Source of the DNA: Mycobacteriales bacterium
GTDB lineage: Bacteria; Actinomycetota; Actinomycetes; JAFAQI01
Assembly: GCA_035504215.1 (NCBI GenBank)
Contig: DATJSI010000149.1
Location: 1 to 51,512, forward strand
Reading direction: 5' to 3'
DNA: 51,512 nt
Part shown: in pieces, positions 40,260 to 48,335 of the stretch
Layout: each line of letters starts with the position of its first letter
Numbering within the stretch: position 1 is the stretch's first letter
Notes under the pieces: generated by a model
The model's database searches: none
Seen by the model: the letters and a program-made list of their open reading frames with translations, nothing else
Told to the model about the DNA's origin: nothing
Translations under genes and position numbers: made by a program

Positions 40260-41054
40260 CTACCCGGGCCGGTGCCCGACCGCGAACGTCCGGCGGAACG
40301 CGAAGACCGTCCCGAACTCCTCCGGCGGGTAGACGGCGCGCAACCGGGCGCCGCACTCGGACAGGAACTCGTCGATGGCCGCCTGGTCGCCGGCAAGCGC
40401 ATCGAGCACCGGCCGCAGCGCGGTGCCCTTGATCCACTCGAGCACCGGGTCCTCGCCGCCGAGGACGTGCAGGTACTCCGCCTGCCAGACGTCCGGCTCG
40501 AGTCCCGCGGCGACCAGTGCCCGCAGATACGCGTCGGGTCGCTCGACCGCGATCCGGCGATCGGCGTCCCCACCCAGCCGTTCGCGCCAGCGGTCGGAGT
40601 TGCGGAGCTCCCGGACGACGGTATGGGAGGGCTGGTCGAAGTTGTCGGGGACCTGGAACGCGAGCGCCCCGCCCGGCGCAAGCCATTCGGCCATCCCGGC
40701 CAGCAGCTCGAGATGCCCCGGGACCCACTGCAGGACCGCGTTCGCCACCACCAGGTCGACCGGCGCAGCGGGCCGCCATTCGCGAAGGTCGGCGCGCACG
40801 AACTCCAGCCGGCCGGGGATCGCCAGCGGCTCGGCCGCGGCGATCATGTCAACGGAGCTGTCGACCCCGACGACGGTCGCGTCCGGCCATCGCTCGGCCA
40901 AGGATCTGGTGAGGGAGCCGGGCCCGCAGCCGACGTCAGCGATCCGGCCGGGCCGCTCGACCCGGACCCGGGCGACCAGCTCGCGGAACGGACGGCCGCG
41001 CTCGTCGGCGTACCGGTCGTACTGCGCGGGATCCCACCGGTAGCCCGGCGGCAT
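40260..41054 (-). CDS. tam: trans-aconitate 2-methyltransferase-like SAM methyltransferase
   Basis: This 264-residue enzyme starts at ATG 41054, which overlaps the ABC-F stop as TGATG. It has ADVGCGPGSLTRSLAERWP (motif I), VVGVDSSVDMIAAAEP and VDLVVANAVLQWVPGHLELL, plus the Tam-type YRWDPAQYDRY N-terminus and FQVPDNFDQPSH segment. The enteric enzyme methylates trans-aconitate. The C-terminal VYPPEEFGTVFAFRRTFAV also fits. The substrate assignment is by similarity. Confidence 0.85.
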   Translation of the reverse strand: MPPGYRWDPAQYDRYADERGRPFRELVARVRVERPGRIADVGCGPGSLTRSLAERWPDATVVGVDSSVDMIAAAEPLAIPGRLEFVRADLREWRPAAPVDLVVANAVLQWVPGHLELLAGMAEWLAPGGALAFQVPDNFDQPSHTVVRELRNSDRWRERLGGDADRRIAVERPDAYLRALVAAGLEPDVWQAEYLHVLGGEDPVLEWIKGTALRPVLDALAGDQAAIDEFLSECGARLRAVYPPEEFGTVFAFRRTFAVGHRPG

Positions 41055-42730
41055 CAGTCGCGGCCGAGCCGGCGGTAGGTCGTGCGATGCGGCCGGGCGG
41101 CCTCCTCGCCGAGCCGGTCGACCTTGTTCCGCTCGTAGTCGCTGAACCCGCCTTCGAACCAGAACCACCGGCCCGGCTCGTCCTCGGTGCCCTCCCACGC
41201 CAAGATGTGGGTCGCCACCTTGTCCAGGAACCACCGGTCGTGGCTGATCACGACGGCACACCCGGGGAAGTCCTCGAGCGCGTCCTCGAGCGAGCGCAGC
41301 GTCTCGACGTCGAGGTCGTTGGTCGGCTCGTCGAGCAGCAGCACGTTCCCGCCCGCCTTGAGCGTGAGCGCCAGGTTCAAGCGGTTGCGCTCACCGCCGG
41401 ACAGCACGCCGGCCGGCTTCTGCTGGTCCGGACCCTTGAACCCGAACGACGCGACGTAGGCCCGGCTGTTGATCTCGGTCTTGCCGACCCGGATGTAGTC
41501 GGTGCCGCCGGACACGGTCTCCCACAGCGTCTGCTTCGGGTCCAGGCCGGTTCGGCCCTGATCCACGTAGGAGATCTCGACGGTGTCGCCGATCCGCAGC
41601 TGCCCGTCGTCCGGCTTCTCATCGCCGATGATCATCTTGAACAGCGTGGTCTTGCCGACGCCGTTCGGGCCCATCACGCCGACGATGCCGCCCGGCGGCA
41701 ACGAGAACGACAGGTTCTCGATCAAAACCCGGTCGCCGAAGCCCTTGGTCAGGTCCTCGGCCTCGATGACCAATGTTCCGAGGCGCGGGCCCGGCGGGAT
41801 CTGGATCGCGTCGGTCTCGGCCGGTCGCGCGCGGTCGGCCTCGGCCACCAGCTCCTCGAAGCGGGCGAGCCGGGCCTTGCTCTTCGCCTGCCGGGCGCGC
41901 GGGCTGGACCGCACCCACTCCAGCTCGCGCTCGATCTCCTTCTTGCGCTTGGCGTCCTTGGCGCCCTCGACCTTGATCCGGGCCGCCTTGGTCTCGAGGT
42001 ACGTCGTGTAGTTGCCTTCGTACGGGTAGGCGCGGCCGCGGTCGAGCTCGAGGATCCACTCGGCCACGTTGTCGAGGAAGTACCGGTCGTGGGTGACGGC
42101 GAGCACGGTGCCCGGGTAGGACGCCAGATGCTGCTCCAGCCACGCGACGCTCTCTGCATCGAGGTGGTTGGTGGGCTCGTCGAGCAACAGCAGGTCGGGC
42201 TGCTCGAGCAACAGCCGGCACAGCGCGACCCGCCGACGCTCGCCGCCCGAGAGCACGGTGACGTCTGCGTCGCCCGGCGGCAGCCGCAACGCATCCATGG
42301 CCATCTCGATCCGGCTGTCGAGGTCCCATCCGCCCGAGTGGTCGATCTTGTCCTGCAGGACGCCCATCTCGGTGCCCAGCTCGTCGGTGTACTCCACCGC
42401 CATCTGCTCGGCGATCTCGTTGTAGCGGTCGAGCAGCGCCTTGATGCCGGCAACCGCCTCGTCGACGTTGCCCCGGACATCCTTGGTCTCGTCCAGCGGA
42501 GGTTCCTGGAGCAGGATCCCGACCGTGTAGTCCGGGGACAGGATCGCGTCGCCGTTGGACGGCGTGTCCATCCCGGCCATGATCTTGAGGACGCTCGACT
42601 TCCCCGCGCCGTTCGGACCGACCACGCCGATCTTCGCTCCGGGCAGGAAGGCGAGCGTGACGTTGTCGAGGATCACCTTGTCGCCGTGCGCTTTTCGCAC
42701 GTTGCGCATCGAGTAGATGTATTGAGCCAC
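41054..42730 (-). CDS. ettA: ABC-F protein, energy-dependent translational throttle EttA-like
   Basis: This 558-residue protein has two ABC domains and no membrane region. Domain 1: Walker A GPNGAGKSS, signature VLSGGERRRVALCRLLLEQP, Walker B LLLLDEPTNHLDAE. Domain 2: Walker A GPNGVGKTT, VLSGGERNRLN, LLLDEPTNDLDVETL. The P-site-tRNA-interaction linker and the EttA arm insert are present (ERELEWVRSSPRARQAKS, YVDQGRTGLDPKQTLW). It binds the ribosomal E site and gates translation under low energy. In M. tuberculosis the homologue (Rv2477c) also sits next to the ssb paralogue. Start at GTG 42730. Confidence 0.95.
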   Translation of the reverse strand: MAQYIYSMRNVRKAHGDKVILDNVTLAFLPGAKIGVVGPNGAGKSSVLKIMAGMDTPSNGDAILSPDYTVGILLQEPPLDETKDVRGNVDEAVAGIKALLDRYNEIAEQMAVEYTDELGTEMGVLQDKIDHSGGWDLDSRIEMAMDALRLPPGDADVTVLSGGERRRVALCRLLLEQPDLLLLDEPTNHLDAESVAWLEQHLASYPGTVLAVTHDRYFLDNVAEWILELDRGRAYPYEGNYTTYLETKAARIKVEGAKDAKRKKEIERELEWVRSSPRARQAKSKARLARFEELVAEADRARPAETDAIQIPPGPRLGTLVIEAEDLTKGFGDRVLIENLSFSLPPGGIVGVMGPNGVGKTTLFKMIIGDEKPDDGQLRIGDTVEISYVDQGRTGLDPKQTLWETVSGGTDYIRVGKTEINSRAYVASFGFKGPDQQKPAGVLSGGERNRLNLALTLKAGGNVLLLDEPTNDLDVETLRSLEDALEDFPGCAVVISHDRWFLDKVATHILAWEGTEDEPGRWFWFEGGFSDYERNKVDRLGEEAARPHRTTYRRLGRD

Positions 42731-42774
42731 GCCCCCAGGCTACGGATCGCACCAAACCCCACGATCCGCCCGAC

Positions 42775-43221
42775 TCAGGCGGCCACCTGCTCGAGCGGCT
42801 GCACCGCTACCGTGGCCGCCGGGGGCGGGGCCGACCCGCGGCCGGAGTCGCCCGCCTCCGCGCGCGACGGGCGCCGCAGGTCGGCGGGGCAGCGGGAGAG
42901 GTCGGGCCCGACCGCGATCGCGTCGATCTCGTGCACGCTGCGCCGGTTGCCCTGCTTGTCGTCGTACGTCCGGTGCAGCAGGCGGCCGTGCACCAACACG
43001 CTGTCTCCCTTGCGCAGGCTGGCGAGCACGTTGCCGCCGAGGGAACGCCAGCACGACACCGATATATAGAGGGTGTCGCCGTCCTTGAACTCCCCGCTCG
43101 CCCGGTCGAAGCGCCGGCTGCTCGATGCAACCCGGAAGTGCACGACGGTCGCCCCGGCGGCCGTTGCCCTGGCGTTCGGGTCGGCAACGAGGTTGCCCTG
43201 CACGGTCACGAGAGTGTCCAT
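42775..43221 (-). CDS. ssb: single-stranded DNA-binding protein (short, no acidic tail)
   Basis: This 148-residue protein starts at ATG 43221, behind AGGAG. Residues ~1-110 are an OB fold: TLVTVQGNLVADPNARATAAG, VVHFRVASSSRRFDR, LYISVSCWRSLGGNVLASL, KGDSVLVHGRLLHRTYDDKQ. The C-terminus is short and Pro/Ala-rich, and ends in LEQVAA rather than the DDDIPF-type acidic tip that recruits partners. It is therefore probably the accessory SSB (SsbB-like), matching Rv2478c beside the ABC-F gene. Confidence 0.92.
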   Translation of the reverse strand: MDTLVTVQGNLVADPNARATAAGATVVHFRVASSSRRFDRASGEFKDGDTLYISVSCWRSLGGNVLASLRKGDSVLVHGRLLHRTYDDKQGNRRSVHEIDAIAVGPDLSRCPADLRRPSRAEAGDSGRGSAPPPAATVAVQPLEQVAA

Positions 43222-43372
43222 CGCATCGCTCCTGCCTGCTCGCGGGATCCGGCAGCCGCCGGCCCGACCACGATGCCGCGAGTGCGCAGCCGCCGGCGCG
43301 GCCGAAGACCTGCTGTGGACGGGGCTGCCCGGCTCTCGATCGGTGGACGGCGATGTGGCACCGTGTCGGCGC

Positions 43373-44143
43373 ATGAGCACAGCAATGACGGACTTCGAAG
43401 GCAAGGTCGCGCTCGTCACCGGGGCGACCCGCGGGATCGGCCTGGGGATCGCCGCCGAACTCGTCGCGCGAGGCGCTTCGGTGTGCATCACCGCGCGCAA
43501 GCCGGACGAGCTCGACGCGGCCGTGGCGCAGCTGGACCCGGACGGTTCGGGCCGGGCCATCGCCGCTCGCGGCAGTGCCGACGACGCCGAGCACCAGCAG
43601 GCCGCGGTCGCCGCAGCGATCGAGACCTTCGGGCGGCTGGACTACCTGGTCAACAACGCGGCGGTGAACCCGCAGTACGGCCCGCTGATGGACGCCGATC
43701 TCGGTGCCGTGCGCAAGATTCTCGAGGTGAACGTCGTCGCCGCGCTGGCCTGGACGCAGCTCGCCTGGCGGGCTTGGCTCGGCGAGCACGGCGGCGCCGT
43801 CCTGAACGTCGCATCCGTTGGCGGCATCGCCGCCGGATCAGCGATCGGCGCGTACAACGCCAGCAAGGCAGCGCTGATTCATCTCACCCGGCAGCTGGCC
43901 GGCGAGCTCGCACCAGGAGTGCGCGTCAACGCGATCGCGCCGGCGGTGGTCAAGACGTTCTTCGCCCGGGCGCTCTACGAGGCCGACGAGGAAGCGGTCG
44001 CGAGCATGTACCCGATGAAGCGGCTCGGCGTTCCGACGGACACCGCCAAGCTGGCCGCGTTCCTGCTCTCCGACGACGCCGGGTGGATCACCGGCCAGAC
44101 CGTGGTGATCGATGGCGGCATCACGTCGGTCGGCAGGGTCTGA
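43373..44143 (+). CDS. short-chain dehydrogenase/reductase (FabG-like)
   Basis: This 256-residue NAD(P)-dependent oxidoreductase has cofactor motif TGATRGIGLG, the substrate loop NNAAVNPQYG, catalytic Ser in NVASVGGIAAG, and YNASK with catalytic Tyr and Lys. The C-terminal VVIDGGITSVGRV is typical of classical SDRs. The start may be ATG 43373 or ATG 43385. The substrate is unknown (3-oxoacyl-CoA/ACP or a sterol-like alcohol). Its stop is 3 nt from the stop of the convergent APH gene. Confidence 0.92.
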   Translation: MSTAMTDFEGKVALVTGATRGIGLGIAAELVARGASVCITARKPDELDAAVAQLDPDGSGRAIAARGSADDAEHQQAAVAAAIETFGRLDYLVNNAAVNPQYGPLMDADLGAVRKILEVNVVAALAWTQLAWRAWLGEHGGAVLNVASVGGIAAGSAIGAYNASKAALIHLTRQLAGELAPGVRVNAIAPAVVKTFFARALYEADEEAVASMYPMKRLGVPTDTAKLAAFLLSDDAGWITGQTVVIDGGITSVGRV

Positions 44144-44146
44144 GCG

Positions 44147-45241
44147 CTAGACCAGGTCGCCGGACAGTGCGCGGTGGCCGATCGCGACCAGCGGAGCGAT
44201 CCGGGAGCCCATCTCGACGAAGCCGTCGCCGATCATCGCCCCTGCCCGGCCACGGGCCGCAACGCCGGCCAGTACGACGGCCAGCTTGAAGCAGGCGAAG
44301 CCGACGTACCACGGCAGCGCGGAGAGGTCCCGACCGGTCGAAGCGGCGTAGCGCTCGATCAGCTCGTGCCGGCTCGGGAAGCCCGGGAGCCGGGTCACGG
44401 ACGGCAGCAGATGCGCCGCGCGGTAGGCCTCATCGTCGGCGCTCTCCTGCCAGTACACGAAGAACAGGCCGACGTCCGCGAGCGGATCACCGAGGGTGGA
44501 CAGCTCCCAGTCGAGCACGGCGGCGACCTTGCCCGGAGTCGCCGGGTCGAGCAGGACGTTGTCCATCCGGTAGTCGCCGTGGACGACCGGCCCCGACGGC
44601 GAGCCCGGGACCTCTGCGGTGAGCCGCTCGGCCAGCCGGTCCAGCTCGGCGCCGCCCGACGGGTCGGACTCGCGGGTCGCCTCCCACTGCGTGGTCCAGC
44701 GCCGGATCTGCCGCGAGAGGTAGCCCTCGGGCCGGCCGTAGTCCGCCAGCCCGATCGCTGCGGGCTCGACGGCATGCAGCTCCGCCAACACGTCGATGAG
44801 CCCGGTCGCGATTGCGCGCCGCTCGGCGTCTTCGGTGGCGTAGCCCTCCGGAAGCACGTCGCGTACGACGTAACCCTCGACCCGGTCCATGACGTAGAAC
44901 GGCGCACCGATCACCTCGTCGTCGGCACACAGGGCGAGGGTTTTCGGCACGGGCACCGGCGTCCGGCCGAGCGCGGTGATCACGCGGTGCTCGCGGGCCA
45001 TGTCGTGCGCGGTCGGCAGCCGGTTGGACAGCGGCGGCCGGCGCAGCACGGCGCGGCCGGCCGCCGAGGAGACGTAGAAGGTGAGGTTGGAACGCCCGCC
45101 GGCCACCAGCTCGAGCGTGCAGTCCCGCCAGCCGTCGTCGCCGAGCTCGGCCGCGAGGTAGGCGCCGACCGCATGATGCGGCGCGGCGCGCTCCGCGAGC
45201 GCGGTGACGTCCTCGGATGGCGTGCTCATCGGTGCGGTCAT
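44147..45241 (-). CDS. aminoglycoside-phosphotransferase-like kinase (APH/FadE36-like)
   Basis: This 364-residue protein starts at ATG 45241, overlapping the upstream thioesterase stop as ATGA. It is a kinase-like fold with LVAGGRSNLTFYVSSAAG (nucleotide loop), the VVHGDYRMDNVLLD catalytic loop and VLDWELSTLGDPLADVG metal-binding Asp. In actinobacteria, proteins of this kind pair with acyl-CoA dehydrogenases (Rv3761c/FadE36-type). The thioesterase partner and lipid-associated neighbours fit acyl-CoA metabolism better than antibiotic resistance. Confidence 0.85.
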   Translation of the reverse strand: MTAPMSTPSEDVTALAERAAPHHAVGAYLAAELGDDGWRDCTLELVAGGRSNLTFYVSSAAGRAVLRRPPLSNRLPTAHDMAREHRVITALGRTPVPVPKTLALCADDEVIGAPFYVMDRVEGYVVRDVLPEGYATEDAERRAIATGLIDVLAELHAVEPAAIGLADYGRPEGYLSRQIRRWTTQWEATRESDPSGGAELDRLAERLTAEVPGSPSGPVVHGDYRMDNVLLDPATPGKVAAVLDWELSTLGDPLADVGLFFVYWQESADDEAYRAAHLLPSVTRLPGFPSRHELIERYAASTGRDLSALPWYVGFACFKLAVVLAGVAARGRAGAMIGDGFVEMGSRIAPLVAIGHRALSGDLV

Positions 45242-45765
45242 CCTCGCGCGTCGTCGGGCGGCGCGCCGTCGCCGCCCGAGCCCGGGTCGTACCGGCCGGC
45301 CCGGCCACCCGAGGGGAGCACGACCTGGGTGCATCGGCTGGTGGCGAGCAGCTCGTCCGTTGCCTCGCCGCGATACAGCTCGGCGGCGCAGAAGACGACC
45401 CGGCGGGTCCGGCGCACCACCCAACCATGCGCGGTCAGCGCGCCGACCTGGGCCGAGCGTAGGAACTCGACGCGGAGGTCGGCGGTGAGGAACGCCTCGC
45501 TGCGGTCGAGGACGGTCCAGCACGCGCCGCCCATCGCCGCGTCGAGCAACGCGGTCACCAGCCCGCCCTGCACGATCGGCCCGTTCGAGGTCGGGAAGCA
45601 GTAGTCCGGTGTTGCGTCCCATGCGACCGATGTCGCACCCGGCTCCCACGACAACCGGCGGTAGCCGAGCGTCGTCCAGAGGTGCGGCCCGCTCACCCGG
45701 CCCGCGTCCCACTCGTCGATGTCGGTGAACCGCTCCCCCGGCCGCACCGGCCGACGTTCAGTCAT
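45238..45765 (-). CDS. PaaI-type hotdog-fold thioesterase
   Basis: This 175-residue protein has the hotdog signature PIVQGGLVTALLDAAMGGACW and RVEFLRSAQVG. It probably hydrolyses acyl-CoA (aryl- or medium-chain). LWTTLGYRRLSWEPGA upstream is an N-terminal extension. The stop overlaps the kinase start by 4 nt, so the two are made together. An Arg/Gly/Pro-rich tail is likely disordered. Confidence 0.85.
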   Translation of the reverse strand: MTERRPVRPGERFTDIDEWDAGRVSGPHLWTTLGYRRLSWEPGATSVAWDATPDYCFPTSNGPIVQGGLVTALLDAAMGGACWTVLDRSEAFLTADLRVEFLRSAQVGALTAHGWVVRRTRRVVFCAAELYRGEATDELLATSRCTQVVLPSGGRAGRYDPGSGGDGAPPDDARG

Positions 45766-45798
45766 GGTCGGACAGTCTGCCGCAGGCGGGTCGAGCAG

Positions 45799-45832
45799 CG
45801 CGGCGGCCGGTCCAGCGCGGCCGGCCGCCGCG
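45799..45832 (-). terminator. strong hairpin terminator after livK
   Basis: A perfect 12-bp stem: CGCGGCGGCCGG (45799-45810) with CCGGCCGCCGCG (45821-45832), loop of 10 nt. It lies 14 nt past the livK stop, before the thioesterase gene on the same strand, so it probably ends the transporter transcript. Confidence 0.75.
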
Positions 45833-45846
45833 ACATCCTGTGCCGC

Positions 45847-47187
45847 TCAGTCGCTCGGGATCCCGTTCGAGGGAGCGGTTGCCTGCGGCGTCGTGTACGG
45901 CGTGATCGGACCGCTCCCGTCATCCGTCGTGAGCGGCTGGCCGAACAGATGGATGGCAAGTCCCTTGATGATCCCCATCTGTGCGCCGGTGTAGCCGGAG
46001 TGGTCGGTCGGCGAGTAGGCGAACGGCACCAGACCGGGCCCGGAGAACTTCGTGTTCTCGACTGCGGACACGATGCTCGCACGGGTCGGGTTCTGACCCG
46101 CCGCCTTCAGGGCCTCGGCGAAGGTGTACGCCGCCGCCATGCCGTACTCCACGTTGCCGTCGAACGGCAGCTTCGGGATGTACTTGTTGTGGATCTTCTC
46201 GAACAGCTTGATCCAGCTGTTGGACGGATCGGCCGGCGACGACAGGTAGCCGTCGGTGATGATCCCCTGGACGAGCTGCTTGCCCGGCGCTGCGCCCTTG
46301 GAGAACGTCGTCAGCAGCCCGGAGAGCGTCTTCGGGTCGGAGCCGACGTTGCTGACGACCAGCTGCGGAGCGAACTTCAGCTGCAGTGAGGTCAGCTGAA
46401 GAAGTGCCGTGAACGCCGGGACACTGAACGACACGACGACCTGAGCACCCGAGGACTGCAGCTTCTGCACGAGCGGCGTGACCGTCGTGTTGGTCGGGTC
46501 GTAGTACTGCGTCGTGACGATCTGGCTCTTCGGGATCTCCATGTCGAGACCCTTGACGCCGTTCCTCCCGAAGTCGTCGCCCTGGGCGAAGATCCCGATC
46601 TTCTTGCCCTTGAAGTGCTGCGCGACGTACTGGCCGAGGATCTTGCCCTCGCGGGTGTAGTCCGGCTGCCAGCCGAAGGTCTCCGGGTCCTGGCTCACGT
46701 TGTTCCAGCACAGGCAGCCGGATGCGACGAACAGGTCGGGCACCTTCTGCTGGTTGAGGAACGGCACGACCGCCTCGTGGGTCGGTGTGCCGAGTCCGTT
46801 GAAGATGGCGAACACGTGGTCCTGCTCGACCAGCTTGTGGACGTCGGCGACCGTCTTCGTCGGGTCGTAGGCGTCGTCGAGGTACTTGTAGATGATCGTG
46901 CGCCCGTTGATCCCGCCGTGCGCGTTGACCCACTTGAAGTAGGCATTCGACGCCGGCGCGATCTCGTCGTACCCGGGAGCCGCGATGCCGGTCAGCGGCT
47001 GATGGCTACCGATGGTGACGGTCGTCGCCGTGATTCCGGGCGCCGACGCGGTGTTCGCCGTACTTGCCGAACCCGATGGACCTGGTGAGGACCCCCCGCT
47101 CCCACCACTGCTGCCACTGCTGCACGCCGTTACGGCGAGCGCCACCACGGCCCCGATGGCGAGCAACCGCAGAGGTGTCTTGGCCAT
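45847..47187 (-). CDS. livK: branched-chain amino-acid/amide ABC transporter substrate-binding lipoprotein
   Basis: This 446-residue protein starts at ATG 47187, behind GGGAGGAG; the open frame to 47334 lacks a signal peptide. The lipobox is VTAC (Cys22). The periplasmic-binding fold shows TVTIGSHQPLTGIAAPGYDE, IIYKYLDDAYDPTKT, VPFLNQQKVPDLFVAS and AQGDDFGRNGVKG. These are Leu/Ile/Val-binding-type (Peripla_BP_6) features. The substrate may be an amino acid, amide or aromatic acid. It is transcribed after livM, with 92 nt between, so it may also have its own promoter. Confidence 0.92.
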   Translation of the reverse strand: MAKTPLRLLAIGAVVALAVTACSSGSSGGSGGSSPGPSGSASTANTASAPGITATTVTIGSHQPLTGIAAPGYDEIAPASNAYFKWVNAHGGINGRTIIYKYLDDAYDPTKTVADVHKLVEQDHVFAIFNGLGTPTHEAVVPFLNQQKVPDLFVASGCLCWNNVSQDPETFGWQPDYTREGKILGQYVAQHFKGKKIGIFAQGDDFGRNGVKGLDMEIPKSQIVTTQYYDPTNTTVTPLVQKLQSSGAQVVVSFSVPAFTALLQLTSLQLKFAPQLVVSNVGSDPKTLSGLLTTFSKGAAPGKQLVQGIITDGYLSSPADPSNSWIKLFEKIHNKYIPKLPFDGNVEYGMAAAYTFAEALKAAGQNPTRASIVSAVENTKFSGPGLVPFAYSPTDHSGYTGAQMGIIKGLAIHLFGQPLTTDDGSGPITPYTTPQATAPSNGIPSD

Positions 47188-47219
47188 AGCTCCTCCCAAC
47201 GCTGGAGAAATCGCTGGGC

Positions 47220-47233
47220 CGGAACATATTCCG
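47220..47233. promoter_or_regulatory. short inverted repeat upstream of livK
   Basis: CGGAA-CATA-TTCCG, a 5-bp inverted repeat in an AT-richer 92-bp gap between livM and livK. It may mark a regulator site for separate livK expression; the evidence is weak. Confidence 0.3.
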
Positions 47234-47279
47234 AATCTCGTTCTGTGCCTAGTTACTGGCGAGTTTTGTTTTGCCGCCG

Positions 47280-48335
47280 TTATCTCGCCAAAGCGTTGCG
47301 CGCCCCGAGCCGGGCCCGCGCTCCGAACCACCAACGGCGAAACAATCCCTGTAGTCCCAACGGAAAAACCAGCATGGCGACGACGAGAACGAGGCCGTAC
47401 AGGAAGATCTGCAGGTTGTTGCTGACCTTGGCGGGTAGCGACACCGCGTTGGCCACATCCATCGCCCAGTTCGGCAGGAAGGTGATCAAGACTGCGCCGT
47501 ATGCCGCTCCGGCCAGGCTCCCCAGCCCGCCGAACACCGCTGCAGCGAGCAGGAACAGCGAGATCTGCAACCCGAAGGAGTCAGGGCCGACCTGACCGAA
47601 GATGAGCGCCAGCAGGCCCCCGGCGAGGCCCGCGGACGCGGCGCTGACGACGAACGCGAGCACCTGGATCCGCGCCACCGACATGCCGGACAGCGATGCG
47701 GCGACTTCGTCGTCCCGGACCGCCCGGAACGCCCGGCCGACCCGGCTGCTGATCAGGTTCTGCAGCAGCAGCCACGTGAGGACCGCGGCCAGGCAGCAGA
47801 TCCACGCCTGCCAGCGCGAGAAGTTGATGTCGTGCGGCGCGAGCGGTGCGTTGACCACGAGTCCGGTGTGGCCGCCGAGCGGCCCTTCCAGGTGCTGGTA
47901 CTTGGGCAGCTCGGGCAGGCCGAGTGCAAGCGCGAGTGTGACGCCGGCGAGGTAGGGCCCGCGCAGGCGGGCCGCCGCGACCCCGACCAGCCCACCGATG
48001 ACGGCGGCAACGCCGATCGCCGCGAGCATGACAAGAACCAGCTCGCTGTTGTCGGTGTGCGGATGGTGCTCGAGTAGCAGCGCGACCGTGTAGGCGCCGA
48101 CGAACATGAACGCGCCGTTGCCGAGCGAGATCTGACCTGACAGCCCGGTCAGCACGGTGAGCCCGGCGATCGCGCAGAACTCGTACGCCACGGTCGCCAC
48201 CTGCGAGTTGCGGTACTCGCCGAGGTGCTCGGTCAGGAGCAGAAGGAGGCCCGCGGCAACCAGCGCGATCAACAGGTGGCGCAGCAGCGATGAGCGCCCC
48301 AGCGGGCTGCCGATCCTGCGCAGGGCGGCGTTCAT
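47280..48335 (-). CDS. livM: branched-chain amino-acid ABC transporter permease LivM-type
   Basis: This 351-residue membrane protein has about ten helices and the family signatures VTVLTGLSGQISLGNGAFMFVGAY (read as GLSGQISLGNGAFM), RLRGPYLAGVTLALALGLPE, VGRAFRAVRDDEVAA and FGGLGSLAGAAYGAVLI. The GRAFRAVRDDEVAAS loop is the ATPase-docking EAA-like region. It has an ATGA overlap (48332-48335) with livH. Confidence 0.92.
   Translation of the reverse strand: MNAALRRIGSPLGRSSLLRHLLIALVAAGLLLLLTEHLGEYRNSQVATVAYEFCAIAGLTVLTGLSGQISLGNGAFMFVGAYTVALLLEHHPHTDNSELVLVMLAAIGVAAVIGGLVGVAAARLRGPYLAGVTLALALGLPELPKYQHLEGPLGGHTGLVVNAPLAPHDINFSRWQAWICCLAAVLTWLLLQNLISSRVGRAFRAVRDDEVAASLSGMSVARIQVLAFVVSAASAGLAGGLLALIFGQVGPDSFGLQISLFLLAAAVFGGLGSLAGAAYGAVLITFLPNWAMDVANAVSLPAKVSNNLQIFLYGLVLVVAMLVFPLGLQGLFRRWWFGARARLGARNALAR

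Noticed and set aside
41087-43069. 660-codon plus-strand open frame over the ABC-F and ssb genes
   Set aside because: The minus strand carries clear Walker motifs and the OB fold; this frame has none.
47188-47279. Riboswitch or leader peptide between livM and livK
   Set aside because: I see only AT-rich DNA and a 5-bp inverted repeat; no conserved aptamer pattern or short ORF with repeated Leu/Ile/Val codons.
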